Part shown: one piece after another, positions 19,506 through 32,942 of the stretch | How positions within the stretch are numbered: position 1 is the first letter of the stretch | Layout of the letters: the number at the start of each line of letters is the position of its first letter | Origin: Megaustenia siamemsis | Taxonomy: Eukaryota; Mollusca; Gastropoda; Stylommatophora; Ariophantidae | Reading direction: 5' to 3' | Assembly (NCBI GenBank): GCA_032433765.1 | Contig: JAVIAB010000124.1 | Location: forward strand, 77,760,965 to 77,824,964 | DNA: 64,000 nucleotides | Notes under the pieces: model-generated | What the model was told of the DNA's origin: nothing | The model's database searches: none | What the model saw: only the letters and a program-made list of their open reading frames with translations | Made by a program: the position numbers and the translations under genes

Positions 19506-22500
19506 GTTGTTACAGCAGTGGAGAGTTTATTTTAGTAGGCAGCTTACAGCAGTGGAGAGTTTATTTTAGTAGGTAGCTTACAGCAGTAGAGAGTTTATTT
19601 TAGTGGGTAGCTTACAGCAGTAGAAAGTTTATTTTAGTAGGTAGCTTACAGCAGTAGAGAGTTTATTTTAGTAGGTAGCTTACAGCAGTAGAGAGTTTAT
19701 TTTAGTAGGTAGCTTACAGCAGTAGAGAGTTTATTTTAGTAGGTAGCTTACAGCAGTAGAAAGTTTATTTTAGTAGGTAGCTTACAGCAGTACAGAGTTT
19801 ATTTTAGTGGGTAGCTTACAGCAGTAGAAAGTTTATTTTAGTAGGTAGCTTACAGCAGTAGAGAGTTTATTTTAGTAGGCAGCTTACAGCAGTGGAGAGT
19901 TTATTTTAGTAGGTAGCTTACAGCAGTAGAGAGTTTATTTTAGTGGGTAGCTTGCAGCAGTAGAGAGTTTATTTTAGTAGGTAGCTTGCAGCAGTAGAGA
20001 GTTTATTTTAGTAGGTAGCTTACAGCAGTAGAGAGTTTATTTTAGTGGGTAGCTTGCAGCAGTAGAGAGTTTATTTTAGTAGGTAGCTTACAGCAGTAGA
20101 GAGTTTATTTTAGTGGGTAGCTTACAGCAGTGGAAAGTTTATTTTAGTGGGTAGCTTGCAGCAGTAGAGAGTTTATTTTAGTAGGTAGCTTACAGCAGTA
20201 GAGAGTTTATTTTAGTGGGTAGCTTGCAGCAGTAGAGAGTTTATTTTAGTGGGTAGCTTACAGCAGTAGAGAGTTTATTTTAGTAGGTAGCTTACAGCAG
20301 TAGAGAGTTTATTTTAGTGGGCAGCTTGCAGCAGTAGAGAGTTTATTTTAGTGGGCAGCTTACAGCAGTAGAGAGTTTATTTTAGTAGGTAGCTTACAGC
20401 AGTAGAGAGTTTATTTTAGTAGGTAGCTTACAGCAGTAGAGAGTTTATTTTAGTAGGTAGCTTACAGATTTAGAGAGTTTATTTTAGTAGGTTGCTTACA
20501 GCAGTAGAGAGTTTATTTTAGTAGGTAGCTTACAGATTTAGAGAGTTTATTTTAGTAGGTTGCTTACAGCAGTAGAGAGTTTATTTTAGTAGGTTGCTTA
20601 CAGCAGTAGAGAGTTTATTTTAGTAGGTTGCTTACAGCAGTAGAGAGTTTATTTTAGTAGGTTGCTTACAGCAGTAGAGAGTTTATTTTAGTAGGTTGCT
20701 TACAGCAGTCAAGAGTTTATTTTAGTGGGTAGCTTACAGCAGTACAGAGTTTATTTTAGTAGGTAGCTTACAGCAGTACAGAGTTTATTTTACTAGGTAG
20801 CTTACAGCAGTACAGAGTTTATTTTAGTAGGTAGCTTACAGCAGTAGAGAGTTTATTTTAGTAGGTAGCTTACAGCAGTAGAGAGTTTATTTTAGTAGGT
20901 AGCTTACAGCAGTACAGAGTTTATTTTAGTAGGTAGCCTACAGCAGTAGAGAGTTTATTTTAGTAGGTAGCTTACAGCAGTACAGAGTTTATTTTAGTAG
21001 GTAGTTTACAGCAGTAGAGAGTTTATTTTAGTAGGTAGCTTACAGCAGTAGAGAGTTTATTTTAGTAGGTAGCTTACAGCAGTGGAGAGTTTATTTTGGT
21101 GGGTAGCTTACAGAGGTGGAGAGTTTATTTTAGTAGGTAGCTTACAGCAGTACAGAGTTTATTTTAGTAGGTAGTTTACAGCAGTAGAGAGTTTATTTTA
21201 GTAGGTAGCTTACAGCAGTAGAGAGTTTATTTTAGTAGGTAGCTTACAGCAGTACAGAGTTTATTTTAGTAGGTAGCCTACAGCAGTAGAGAGTTTATTT
21301 TAGTAGGTAGCTTACAGCAGTACAGAGTTTATTTTAGTAGGTAGTTTACAGCAGTAGAGAGTTTATTTTAGTAGGTAGCTTACAGCAGTAGAGAGTTTAT
21401 TTTAGTATGTAGCTTACAGCAGTAGAGAGTTTATTTTAGTGGGCAGCTTACAGCAGTAGAGAGTTTATTTTAGTAGGTAGCTTACAGCAGTAGAGAGTTT
21501 ATTTTAGTGGGTAGCTTGCAGCAGTAGAGAGTTTATTTTAGTGGGCAGCTTACAGCAGTAGAGAGTTTATTTTAGTAGGTAGCTTACAGCAGTAGAGAGT
21601 TTATTTTAGTAGGTAGCTTACAGCAGTAGAGAGTTTATTTTAGTAGGTAGCTTACAGATTTAGAGAGTTTATTTTAGTAGGTTGCTTACAGATTTAGAGA
21701 GTTTATTTTAGTAGGTTGCTTACAGCAGTAGAGAGGTTATTTTAGTAGGTTGCTTACAGCAGTAGAGAGTTTATTTTAGTAGGTTGCTTACAGCAGTATA
21801 GAGTTTATTTTAGTAGGTTGCTTACAGCAGTCAAGAGTTTATTTTAGTGGGTAGCTTACAGCAGTACAGAGTTTATTTTAGTAGGTAGCTTACAGCAGTA
21901 CAGAGTTTATTTTACTAGGTAGCTTACAGCAGTACAGAGTTTATTTTAGTAGGTAGCTTACAGCAGTAGAGAGTTTATTTTAGTAGGTAGCTTACAGCAG
22001 TAGAGAGTTTATTTTAGTAGGTAGCTTACAGCAGTACAGAGTTTATTTTAGTAGGTAGCCTACAGCAGTAGAGAGTTTATTTTAGTAGGTAGCTTACAGC
22101 AGTAGAGAGTTTATTTTAGTAGGTAGTTTACAGCAGTAGAGAGTTTATTTTAGTAGGTAGCTTACAGCAGTAGAGAGTTTATTTTAGTAGGTAGCTTACA
22201 GCAGTGGAGAGTTTATTTTGGTGGGTAGCTTACAGAGGTGGAGAGTTTATTTTAGTAGGTAGCTTACAGCAGTAGAGAGTTTATTTTAGTAGGTAGTTTA
22301 CAGCAGTAGAGAGTTTATTTTAGTAGGTAGCTTACAGCAGTAGAGAGTTTATTTTAGTAGGTAGCTTACAGCAGTACAGAGTTTATTTTAGTAGGTAGCC
22401 TACAGCAGTAGAGAGTTTATTTTAGTAGGTAGCTTACAGCAGTACAGAGTTTATTTTAGTAGGTAGTTTACAGCAGTAGAGAGTTTATTTTAGTAGGTAG

Positions 22501-22835
22501 CTTACAGCAGTAGAGAGTTTATTTTAGTATGTAGCTTACAGCAGTGGAGAGTTTATTTTGGTGGGTAGCTTACAGAGGTGGAGAGTTTATTTTAGTAGGT
22601 AGCTTACAGCAGTGGAGAGTTTATTTTAGTAGGTAGCTTACAGCAGTGGAGAGTTTATTTTAGTAGGTAGCTTACAGCAGTAGAGAGTTTATTTTAGTAG
22701 GTAGCTTACAGCAGTAGAGAGTTTATTTTAATAGGTAGCTTACAGAGGTGGAGAGTTTATTTTAGTAGGTAGCTTACAGCAGTGGATAGTTTATTTTAGT
22801 AGGTAGCTTACAGCAGTAGATAGTTTGTAATACAA
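19506..22835. repeat. 34-bp satellite array, about 98 copies, with higher-order period
   Basis: A 3.3-kb array of a 34-bp unit (agagtttattttagtaggta then gcttacagcagt). Marker variants recur at 1122 bp, exactly 33 units: gcagtcaagagttt at 20705 and 21827, the tactaggtag variant near 20791 and 21913, and ttttggtgggtagc near 21094 and 22216. This shows segmental duplication inside the array. It fills most of the intron between exons 13 and 14. There are no unique spacers between repeats. Confidence 0.95.
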
Positions 22836-22839
22836 ACTA

Positions 22840-23984
<1,145 letters not shown>

Positions 23985-24560
23985 GTTAGTGAGCGGTGTT
24001 TCAGTTCCTAACAGTTAAAGGCTGTCGACTCGTCGACATTCATCATTGAATGCAAGCAGTGTATGGTGACAAAAGTGTATCTGAGACTACAGTGACGGAC
24101 TGGGCATGAATGTTTTGAGAAGGACGTGAATTAATAAAAGATCTTCCACAGCCAGATCAGGAGCTTATTGTTGTGACAGAAGAAGCCATCACCGAGATTG
24201 ATGCAGCAATATGGGTGGGCCGTCATTGGAGCTTACGTTCGCTAGTAAAGGAATTCGCTGTCACTTGGGAAGTTCAAATAGTGATTAGGAAGAACCTGAA
24301 TTATCAGAAGGTGTGGGGTCATATGGATGCTGATCAACCTCCACAAGGGTTCAATAAGCAGCCAATGTAATTTCTCTCAGATGCCATATGCTGTCTAACC
24401 CAAGCAGTTGTTATGCGTGTCTAAATGCCTGTGGGACCCTTTTCTTAAGAACCTTGATGAGTGCTTGCCCCATAACAATTGCTTGATTTCATTCTGCCAC
24501 ACATGTTGATGTACCTACTATATGTTTGTAATAAAGCCACTGGGATGGGTTTCAAATGAA
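23985..24560 (+). pseudogene. Mariner-like transposase N-terminal remnant
   Basis: Degraded mariner helix-turn-helix region: VYGDKSVSETTVTDW then EGREL after two stops, followed by WVGRHWSLRSLVKEFAVTWE, as in mariner 'DRRWSVRMIAEELNIS'. The catalytic core is missing. The 3' end (gtaataaagccactgggatg) is shared in inverted orientation with 48955-49480. Confidence 0.7.
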
Positions 24561-24630
24561 CACGCCTCATATTATTTTTTTTAATTAAAGAGGAAATATT
24601 GCACAGCAATGGACGAAGAGAAAATATTTG

Positions 24631-24635
<5 letters not shown>

Positions 24636-24674
<39 letters not shown>

Positions 24675-24680
24675 TTAATA
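24636..24680. repeat. (AAT)n microsatellite
   Basis: Uninterrupted ATA/AAT triplets, about 13 units. Confidence 0.9.
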
Positions 24681-24927
24681 TTTAGTTGAATTTTTGTAAA
24701 GTAAAAAAAAATTACCAGTCCCTTATAATTGTCACACTTCTTATTTGTAATTTGCTTCATATATTTTATTGACAACATCTTCAAACCATGCTCTGACAAA
24801 TGACTGTGTACAGCTGATAGCAACTTTTGATGTTGTGGTCACGAAGATGTCTTCTAAATGATCTGATGTCCTTTATGAAATAAAGCATCTCACAACAAAC
24901 CTATTACTGCAGATCTACAATGCCTAC

Positions 24928-24996
24928 CTCACAGGCAGCAGCTGTCACGTCAGATGGCGTGTCCTGAGAGAAGGCTGGTCGAAGTGCAGCACCAAC
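24928..24996 (-). CDS. HEATR5B: HEATR5B window exon 12
   Basis: Codons 487-509, only 23 codons. The acceptor is ctaaag/GTTGG and the donor GAG/gtagg. It encodes VGAALRPAFSQDTPSDVTA, nearly identical to VGAALRPAFSQDTPSDIIA. The polypyrimidine tract of its acceptor borders an antisense retroelement scrap starting near 25000. Confidence 0.96.
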
Positions 24997-24999
24997 CTT

Positions 25000-25310
25000 T
25001 AGATGATTAAAACAAACAAAACTTTTATACAAGGTATATCTAGCACTGAAATGAAAAGAGAACTACTAAGCACAATTCAAACAAGACAAATGCGATTTTT
25101 GGGCCATGTTAAAAGACACAACAGCCTGCTAAAAGTAATCCTGGAGGGGAAAATACAAGGTAGCAGAGGCAGACCAAGACTAATGTGGACGAGTAACATC
25201 AAAAGATGGACAAATCAACCTATGACAACCGGCACCATCAAAGTAAGAGACAGAGCAGAATGGCGCTCCATGGTAGCCAACCTTTGTTGCAGAGACAGCA
25301 CTTGATGATG
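25000..25310 (+). pseudogene. Retrotransposon C-terminal fragment
   Basis: A plus-strand open stretch with QTRQMRFLGHVKRHNSLLKV, GSRGRPRLMWTSNIKRWTNQ and RDRAEWRSMVANLC, the last coding part of a non-LTR element, ending in a (GAT)n tail. Same end as 10885-11138. Confidence 0.8.
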
Positions 25311-25617
25311 ATGATGCACTACACTATAGGAAAATGGTAAAAGTTGAAATAATCAATATTTTAATTTTTAAAAATTGATAAATAAATTCCTAAAACATAA
25401 ATTTAAATGAGATACACAGCCAAGAAACACACTGTGAATGTCACAAGAGCTGAGATTACTTACACCAACAAAAAAATGTCAGAAATAACCCACAATTCTG
25501 AGAAATGTCAGCTAAGACATAAGCAACTTCTACTCTGAAGTTGAGCACACAATTCCTGTATAAGCTTGGCTTACTTGAGTCACAAAGAAATGATCTGAAG
25601 CTAAGGTAGCAACTTAT
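25311..25617. other. Intron stretch, nothing recognised
   Basis: AT-rich sequence with no recognised feature. Confidence 0.45.
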
Positions 25618-25865
25618 GAGCCGTGATAGCTCAGTGGTTAGTGAACTGGATTACAAAGGACAAGAGGTAGGGTTTGATCCCAACCAACGGCTTCCGGGTT
25701 CACCCAGCCTTGAATGGGTACCGGGGTTTTTTCTGTGAAAGTAACACCGGGTGTAATACCGACCACATTACCCCAAAAATAATGTGCTGAAGGTCTTTAA
25801 ATTTATGGTCACTAACACCATATTCCCTATATGCCACTTGGCGTGACGCGGGCTCTTTACTTTTA
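25618..25865 (+). mobile_element. tRNA-derived SINE, family 1
   Basis: The head gccgtgatagctcagtggtt is a clear A box (tagctcagtgg) and agggtttgatccc a B box at normal tRNA spacing. The body contains ggttcacccagccttgaatg, gaccacattacccca and ccatattccctatatgccac. It is not a functional tRNA gene: the acceptor and anticodon arms do not fold properly and the tRNA part joins straight to the body. Confidence 0.8.
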
Positions 25866-26209
25866 CAGGAACTTTTAAATGATTGTTTATGTCAGGCTCA
25901 GTGAACCTGAACTAACCAAGATACAGTTCCATCTCCTAGTGGTAGCGCTGAAACAGACTAACCATTCTGGCCAAAGAAATATGGACTGAAATGGAAATGC
26001 AAACCTGTAAACAGAAAATGATGTGCTGAAGTCAAGTGTGTTGGGTGAGACAATGGGTATCACAAATTGCTGTAAACCACAACACAATACAAACAATGTC
26101 ATTTATAATATTTTAAGTTTATTATAACAGAAGAAAAAGATAACATTTCTGAAATAATGTGACTTTCACATGTGACCAAGTTTTTTTAAACACAAACTCT
26201 TCTCACAAA

Positions 26210-26450
26210 TGGAGCCGAGATAGCTCAGTAGTTATCCTAAGCAGTGAGGTTTGATTTTGACTGGCATTTTCTAGGCTCACCCAGTACTAAATGGGTACAA
26301 GATTTTACTGGGAAAGACTAAGAAAAAAAAACACTACCTAGAACTGACCACATTACCCAAAAATAATGTGCCAATGAAGAATGTTGACACCATCACCATA
26401 TTACCTATATACCATATTACCTATACACCATATTGCATGATGGGATCTCT
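26210..26450 (+). mobile_element. tRNA-derived SINE, family 1, decayed
   Basis: Second copy in the same orientation: agccgagatagctcagtagt, aggctcacccagtactaaat, gaccacattacccaaa, then a repeated ccatattacctata. The B box is degraded. A tail fragment of the same body lies at 27366-27412. Confidence 0.72.
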
Positions 26451-26594
26451 TTCTTTCTTTTTTTTTTATTTAAAAAAAAAAAATAAAAATAAAAAAAGAC
26501 TGGTTTTCACATGACTCTCTTCCACTGTAAGATCTTCTAGAAGTGAATGTAAGCACACAGTTTTTTGTCCAAGTCATTTAAACAGAAACATTTA

Positions 26595-27681
<1,087 letters not shown>

Positions 27682-27785
27682 CTCCAGAGCAGCAAGGCCA
27701 ACCAATCTCAACTGGTTGCTGTCTGATGTTGCAGCAATAAAGGACATCTTAATCAGATCACTCAGATGAAGCACTAGAAAGTTAC
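27682..27785 (-). CDS. HEATR5B: HEATR5B window exon 10
   Basis: Codons 426-460. The acceptor is ttcag/GTAAC and the donor GAG/gtaag. It encodes [20 protein letters not shown] and [12 protein letters not shown], matching [33 protein letters not shown]. Confidence 0.96.
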
Positions 27786-28107
27786 CTGAAGATACATTTG
27801 AATGCATGATAATCAGGATTACTGTTAAAGCACTGCAATACCTGTACAAAATTCACCTAGCTATAAGACAAACTTGTGATAAAGCTAAACTACAGCAGGT
27901 CATAGAGAACAAACAAGACTATGAAGGGGAAATGTATCAATGAAACAAAGTGCTCTTACTACATAAAGTACATATGGACATATACAAATGTAAATCTCCA
28001 GGAATCTTTTTAGATTCATTATTTTGTGTCTTGCAGAAAGTCAAGGCACTCAATGAATTGATTGGTTAGTACCAAGAGAACTTGTGATGGAGACATTCAT
28101 TATATGG
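27786..28107. other. Intron stretch, nothing recognised
   Basis: AT-rich sequence before the 30-bp array. No signal. Confidence 0.45.
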
Positions 28108-28343
28108 GATTTTGACAGATCTAGAAAACAAATAAAGGATTTTTACAGATCTAGGAAACAAACAAGGGATTTTTACAGATCTAGGAAACAAATAAAGGAT
28201 TTTTACAGATCTAGGAAACAAATAAAGGATTTTTACAGATCTAGGAAACAAACAAGGGATTTTTACAGATCTAGGAAACAAATAAAAGATTTTTACAGAC
28301 TTAGGAAACAAATAAAGGATTTTTACAGATTTAGAAAATAACA
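28108..28343. repeat. 30-bp minisatellite, about 8 copies
   Basis: Unit agatctaggaaacaaataaa then ggatttttac. The 30-bp period is a multiple of three, so open frames with a 10-residue period appear on both strands; there is no coding support. Confidence 0.9.
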
Positions 28344-28527
28344 AATAACACCAGAAATCACAGAGAGCTGTAGACATCATCTGGACTAAGAAAAATAAAA
28401 AGTTAGCTAAAATAGTAGGCAAAATTGTTAAGCAATTAAAAAAATCTAGCCATGCTGAAGATGGACATGTTGAATTAAAAGGCACAAAAGTTGTGGCTGT
28501 AACCTAGCAACACAACACATCACAAAA

Positions 28528-29010
28528 GTGTGAGAATGTATAAAATTAGTGTGAGAATGTATAAAATTAGTGTGAGAGTGTATAAAATTAGTGTGAGAGT
28601 GTATAAAATTAGTGTGAGTGTATAAAATTAGTGTGAGAGTGTATAAAATTAGTGTGAGAGTGTATAAAATTAGTGTGAGTGTATAAAATTAGTGTGAGAA
28701 TGTATAAAATTAGTGTGAGTGTATAAAATTAGTGTGAGTGTATAAAATTAGTGTGAGAGTGTATAAAATTAGTGTGAGAGTGTATAAAATTAGTGTGAGT
28801 GTATAAAATTAGTGTGAGAGTGTATAAAATTAGTGTGAGAGTGTATAAAATTAGTGTGAGTGTATAAAATTAGTGTGAGAGTGTATAAAATTAGTGTGAG
28901 AGTGTATAAAATTAGTGTGAGTGTATAAAATTAGTGTGAGAGTGTATAAAATTAGTGTAAGAGTGTATAAAATCTGTGTGAGAGTGTATAAAATAAGTGT
29001 AAGAGTGTAT
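28528..29010. repeat. 19/21-bp minisatellite, about 24 copies
   Basis: Units gtgtgagtgtataaaatta (19 bp) and gtgtgagagtgtataaaatt plus one base (21 bp). Several stretches follow a 21-21-19 order, giving a local compound period of 61 bp. Confidence 0.88.
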
Positions 29011-29429
29011 ATATAGTTCTGAGGATTCAAGGTTCACTATTTAGTAAACAACTCATAATTTGGGATGACGTCATGGAACGCACCAAAATGGCAGCTTATT
29101 TATATTCGAGCTATGGACTAAGCAATGTTCACATTGAACAACACGATATATGTTATTGCAGCGAGTTGGCAGATTTTTGAAAATGTTTTCAAGGGTTTGA
29201 ACATAAATGTTTGTTCACAGTTCGTTAACCTTCGCTGTAGATAAAGCCGTTAATTCGATGGCTTCGTTTCGGACGTTTGGTAGCTAAGGACCTAACTTGT
29301 GCAAACGGATGGCATTGGCAAGGATCATTTTGAATCTATGAAGTGGGCTCATTTTGTGTTTAACTCAAAAGCATATGTGCTTTTTAACCAAAGAACTTTT
29401 TTTTTTTTTGGGGACTCAATGAAGATATC

Positions 29430-30227
29430 CCCGATGGAAGAATAAACTGTACTATTAGTCCCATAAATGATTCGCTTCCAGAGGTTTATGATGTCAACAA
29501 AGCAGTTTTGTCATTGCAAGTGAATAATGTCCACACCTATAATTGGTCAGGATTGTGTAGCAGCAGCAGCTTTATAGCGAACATAGAAAACATCACAGGA
29601 TTGTGCTGTTCTGAAACAGCTATGCCATGCTACCCTAGAATTGCCTTTAATGGGATTACTGTGACCACAAACCACTCTCCATGTGTGTGCCACATATTTA
29701 CACCCCAGAAAGAAACACTGAATATAACAACATCATATGCCGTCTGAGATATTAATGACCACAGACCAGGAGCCTCCAGTATGATTGTTACAACTGTTGC
29801 ACCAAGCATTTCATCAGCAGAGCCATATCTATGGAATGTTAATCTGACATTGTTCTTGAATGATGTCCAAGTTAATGAGACATCAGAATCGTGTGGCGGC
29901 AGCTACAAGAAGGGAGCGGAAAACATCAAGTTCTGCTGCTATAAAGGAGACTTGCCTTGCTATCCCAGAATTGCCTTAAATGGGATCACTGTAGTTGAAA
30001 ACTTCTCCTTTTGTGTAAACTACACATTCACATCTAAGAGTGAATCAGTGAAGGTCACAAAATCATATTCTCTCTGTGGTTTTACTAACTACAGGTCATG
30101 TGGCTTCTGTTGGATTGGAAATGATAACTTACCACCACTGTGTGTCTATATGTTTGGAATTGGAGTCATCAATGATGGCCTAACATCATCAAGTGCTATG
30201 ACGATCATCATTTTCAGGAGGACGTGA
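29430..30227 (+). pseudogene. Unknown Cys-rich protein with two tandem domains, one stop
   Basis: One frame runs about 266 codons with a single TGA at 29745-29747. It holds two homologous units of about 110 residues. Unit 1 has SGLCSSSSFIANIENITGLC, AMPCYPRIAFNGITVTTNHS and LNITTSYAV; unit 2 has ESCGGSYKKGAENIKFCCYK, DLPCYPRIALNGITVVENFS and VKVTKSYSLC. Conserved cysteines (SxC, LCC/FCC, PCYPRIA, C at the unit end) and several NxS/T sites look extracellular. The TGA falls where unit 2 has a Cys codon. A 13-T tract and AG at about 29426 could be an acceptor, so it may be a terminal exon of an unknown gene. I do not recognise the family. Confidence 0.55.
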
Positions 30228-30650
30228 ACTCCCATGGTATATGGTGGATAAGCGGCAGGAACCATTGAAGGCTATGTCTGAAAAGTGTTCCTTCTTGCAG
30301 TTTCCTCATATTCCAAGTCCGGCTTGTTGCAGGAGCTACTGAGTTAAGTGCTCTGTGCACACCGTGAGCTGTGTGTCTCATCCGTTTTGATCCTGCTTCG
30401 ATATCCCGCTTGTTTATGATGAATGATGATATCGTATGACAGGGAACAATTGGCTGTGTTCACTTTCTGCGCGGTTTCGCCTTATGTCTTTTGGCGTGTG
30501 CTGAGACTGCTACGATGGGGACTACAGTTACCTGTCTTTGTTTGGGAGGTGAGTTAGTAATTCGGATGATTCCACTGGCACGGGCGGTTGAGCAATTATG
30601 GATTTTAATTCGTTTGCTGTGATACCGAGGCCTTCCATAACCAATAACCA
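30105..30650 (+). repeat. Duplicated block D, copy 1
   Basis: About 500 bp shared at high identity with 51885-52392: gtgtctatatgttyggaatt, catcattttcaggaggacgt, ttgcaggagctactgagtta, cttatgtcttttggcgtgtg. It overlaps the end of the Cys-rich frame and continues beyond it. The translated stretch VHFLRGFALCLLACAETATM is hydrophobic but broken. Unclassified repeat or segmental duplication. Confidence 0.75.
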
Positions 30651-30834
30651 ACTAATACTACAACAAAAACAAGCCATTTGCTACATTTTAACTCTTTCCC
30701 TACAGCCAGACGATTGATATGCCTTGTCTTTCTTGTAGTACCTACAACCAGTCGATGAATCATCCATCTAGAGTTACTAATTAATTTGTGCTGTTTCTCA
30801 TGTAATTCGTATATTGTCCCAATTACGATGCAGA

Positions 30835-31483
30835 AATCCAAGCAATAATGTTGGCAATAGAAAAACTGCTGAACAGTAATATTAGCCCACAGCATGTAGT
30901 GTTTTTGACAGATGCAAGATTAGTACTTCAGGCACTACAATCCAGAAAATTGCCACATCTGCAGACCTTATTGACTGAACTCTGCAAGCACCATAGGGTT
31001 GCCCTGCAGTGGATCCCATCTCACTGTGGAATACCAGGAAATGAGAAAGCAGATCAGTTGGCAAAGTAAAGTTCTACAGGCACACAACTACATGCACCGG
31101 TTACATACCATTATAAGAAACAGATAATCAAATCAATCAGAGGACCACAAGCCCCAAATCAGGATGCCTTTCATAATACGAATAATGTGAACAAGTTATT
31201 ATACACCTCAGAACAGGACACAATCGACTCCACAGTCACATGTATACAAAATTCAAGATCGGCATCTCAACTACATGTACATGTGGAGGTGTCTCAGACT
31301 GCTGAACACATACTTCAAGACTGCACTGAATATAGTAGACTGAGGAAAATCCATTGGTCCATAGATACAACACTACAGACAAAACTATATGGGCCACTGC
31401 AAGAATTACAAAAGACAGTAGCATTTATAAAGGAACGACATTGCAGATATAGACAACACTTCAGGGGAATGAAAGATAGATAG
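30835..31483 (+). pseudogene. Retroelement RNase H domain, broken
   Basis: Reads EIQAIMLAIEKLLNSNISPQ, VVFLTDARLVLQALQSRKLP and LQWIPSHCGIPGNEKADQLA, the typical RNase H motifs (E; D; HCGIPGNEKAD), then a stop and, in another frame, a C-terminal ...HILQDCTEYSRLR zinc-binding-like end. Similar to I/Jockey-type elements with RNase H; no RT is left. Confidence 0.85.
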
Positions 31484-32367
31484 ATGTAATTTGTGTCTAC
31501 ATGTGGAAATTTCTAGCTTCAGAAGTTTTATTGTAAAGAATTCATTATTAAAGTAACAGTGTTTGAATGCAATGTTTGTAAACTATTAGTAGTACAAAGT
31601 TTTTATATTATTCGTTATGGTAAAGTATCATAAATCTTTACAAAATCATTTTGAAAACGCCGGACATTCGGCGATCAAAATTATTTTTAAAATACTATGG
31701 CACAGGATCATCTCATGAGTAAAAATATAAATATTAAAATAAAATATAATTTTATTGGAAATATTTTTATAAATTGTGAAGAAAAATGGTTTGTGTGTCC
31801 AAAATTATTAGGATTCTCAAAGGATTTTCTTATAAAGACAACGTGGGGATACAACCATGCAGGTAGGGTAAATAACAATTTAAAAAAATATTCTCCTGAT
31901 TCACTTCTTTGGTACAGACCTAGTTTTCCTTTGGTAGGGGAAAAGAACTAAAAGGAAATATTTTTTCTATTTATTAAACAACTCAAGCTAGTGATATCAA
32001 GAAAGCAACACATTCTTTCCTTTTGAGTACAAGAAGTAGAACAAATGAAGATGGTCTGCCTCAATTATTACATTACTGAGCTATCAAGTCTACCATCTCT
32101 TCACTTCTATTGCAATTATTATTGAAATGAATGCATCTATTTTGCAATAATAATAAACATGTCTACTCTTGCAGCGAGCCAAAATCAATAGTTACCTACA
32201 TGACTTCTCATACTGAAGATCATACATTTAAAAAGGTGATGATAAAAATCACCAATCAGGAAAAATTAATAACAATGAACAAAGCTAAATTATTGGTAAA
32301 CACCAGATAAATCATGATGGATAAAGCATTAACTTCATAATGTTATAACAAATACAAGAGATCTCAC
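31484..32367. other. Intron, nothing recognised
   Basis: AT-rich intronic sequence up to the exon 9 donor. No element or coding signal seen. Confidence 0.5.
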
Positions 32368-32486
32368 TTTTGCCTGTCTTTTCTTTCATTTCTTTAGCCA
32401 GATGTAGATCAAACTGTCCTTCTCCCCCTTCACAAGCAGAAATTATCTTCATTAAACACTCGACTGCAAACACTCTAGTAGGCCAC
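32368..32486 (-). CDS. HEATR5B: HEATR5B window exon 9
   Basis: Codons 386-426. The acceptor is ttgcag/GTGGCC and the donor AAAA/gtgag. It encodes RWPTRVFAVECLMKIISA and FDLHLAKE, matching RWATRVFAADCLCRIINLC and FDLALAR. Confidence 0.95.
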
Positions 32487-32763
32487 CTGCAACATGATCA
32501 GTCATATAACATATATCACAACAATAAAGATAACATTATCAAACCATTCTAGTACAGATACTTCTACAGTACCATAATAGTATTGATACATTTACTGTAT
32601 CATAATAGTGCAGATAATTCTCTGGTATCATAATAGTAAGGATAATTCTACAGAATGACAACAGTAAACATCACACAGTGTCATCATAGTAGTAACATTA
32701 CTGGTATCCTACCAGACTTGATAACAATGGATTTAGGGAATGCAGGGAGCTTGGCAGAAATTT

Positions 32764-32942
32764 GTGTTGCTACATGCCCACATAGAGTCAGCAAACTGTC
32801 ACAAATGGTGTTGCTAATGCCCACATAGAGTCAGCAAACTGTCACAAATGGTGTTGCTAATGCCCACATAGAGTCAGCAAACTGTCACAAATGGTGTTGC
32901 TAATGCCCACATAGAGTCAGCAAACTGTCACAAAAGGTGTTC
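32764..32942. repeat. 43-bp minisatellite, 4 copies
   Basis: Unit tgttgctaatgcccacatag then agtcagcaaactgtcacaaatgg, nearly identical copies. Confidence 0.92.

Noticed and set aside
19506..22835. CRISPR-like array of regular 34-bp repeats
   Set aside because: Repeats are head-to-tail without unique spacers, and the locus is an intron of a spliced animal gene with no cas genes.
24928..25305. Exon 12 fused with the plus-strand open frame at 25003
   Set aside because: The plus-strand frame is a retroelement end on the opposite strand; exon 12 is fully explained by its own splice sites.
25618..25690. tRNA gene
   Set aside because: A and B boxes are good, but the cloverleaf does not close and the sequence runs into a shared SINE body.
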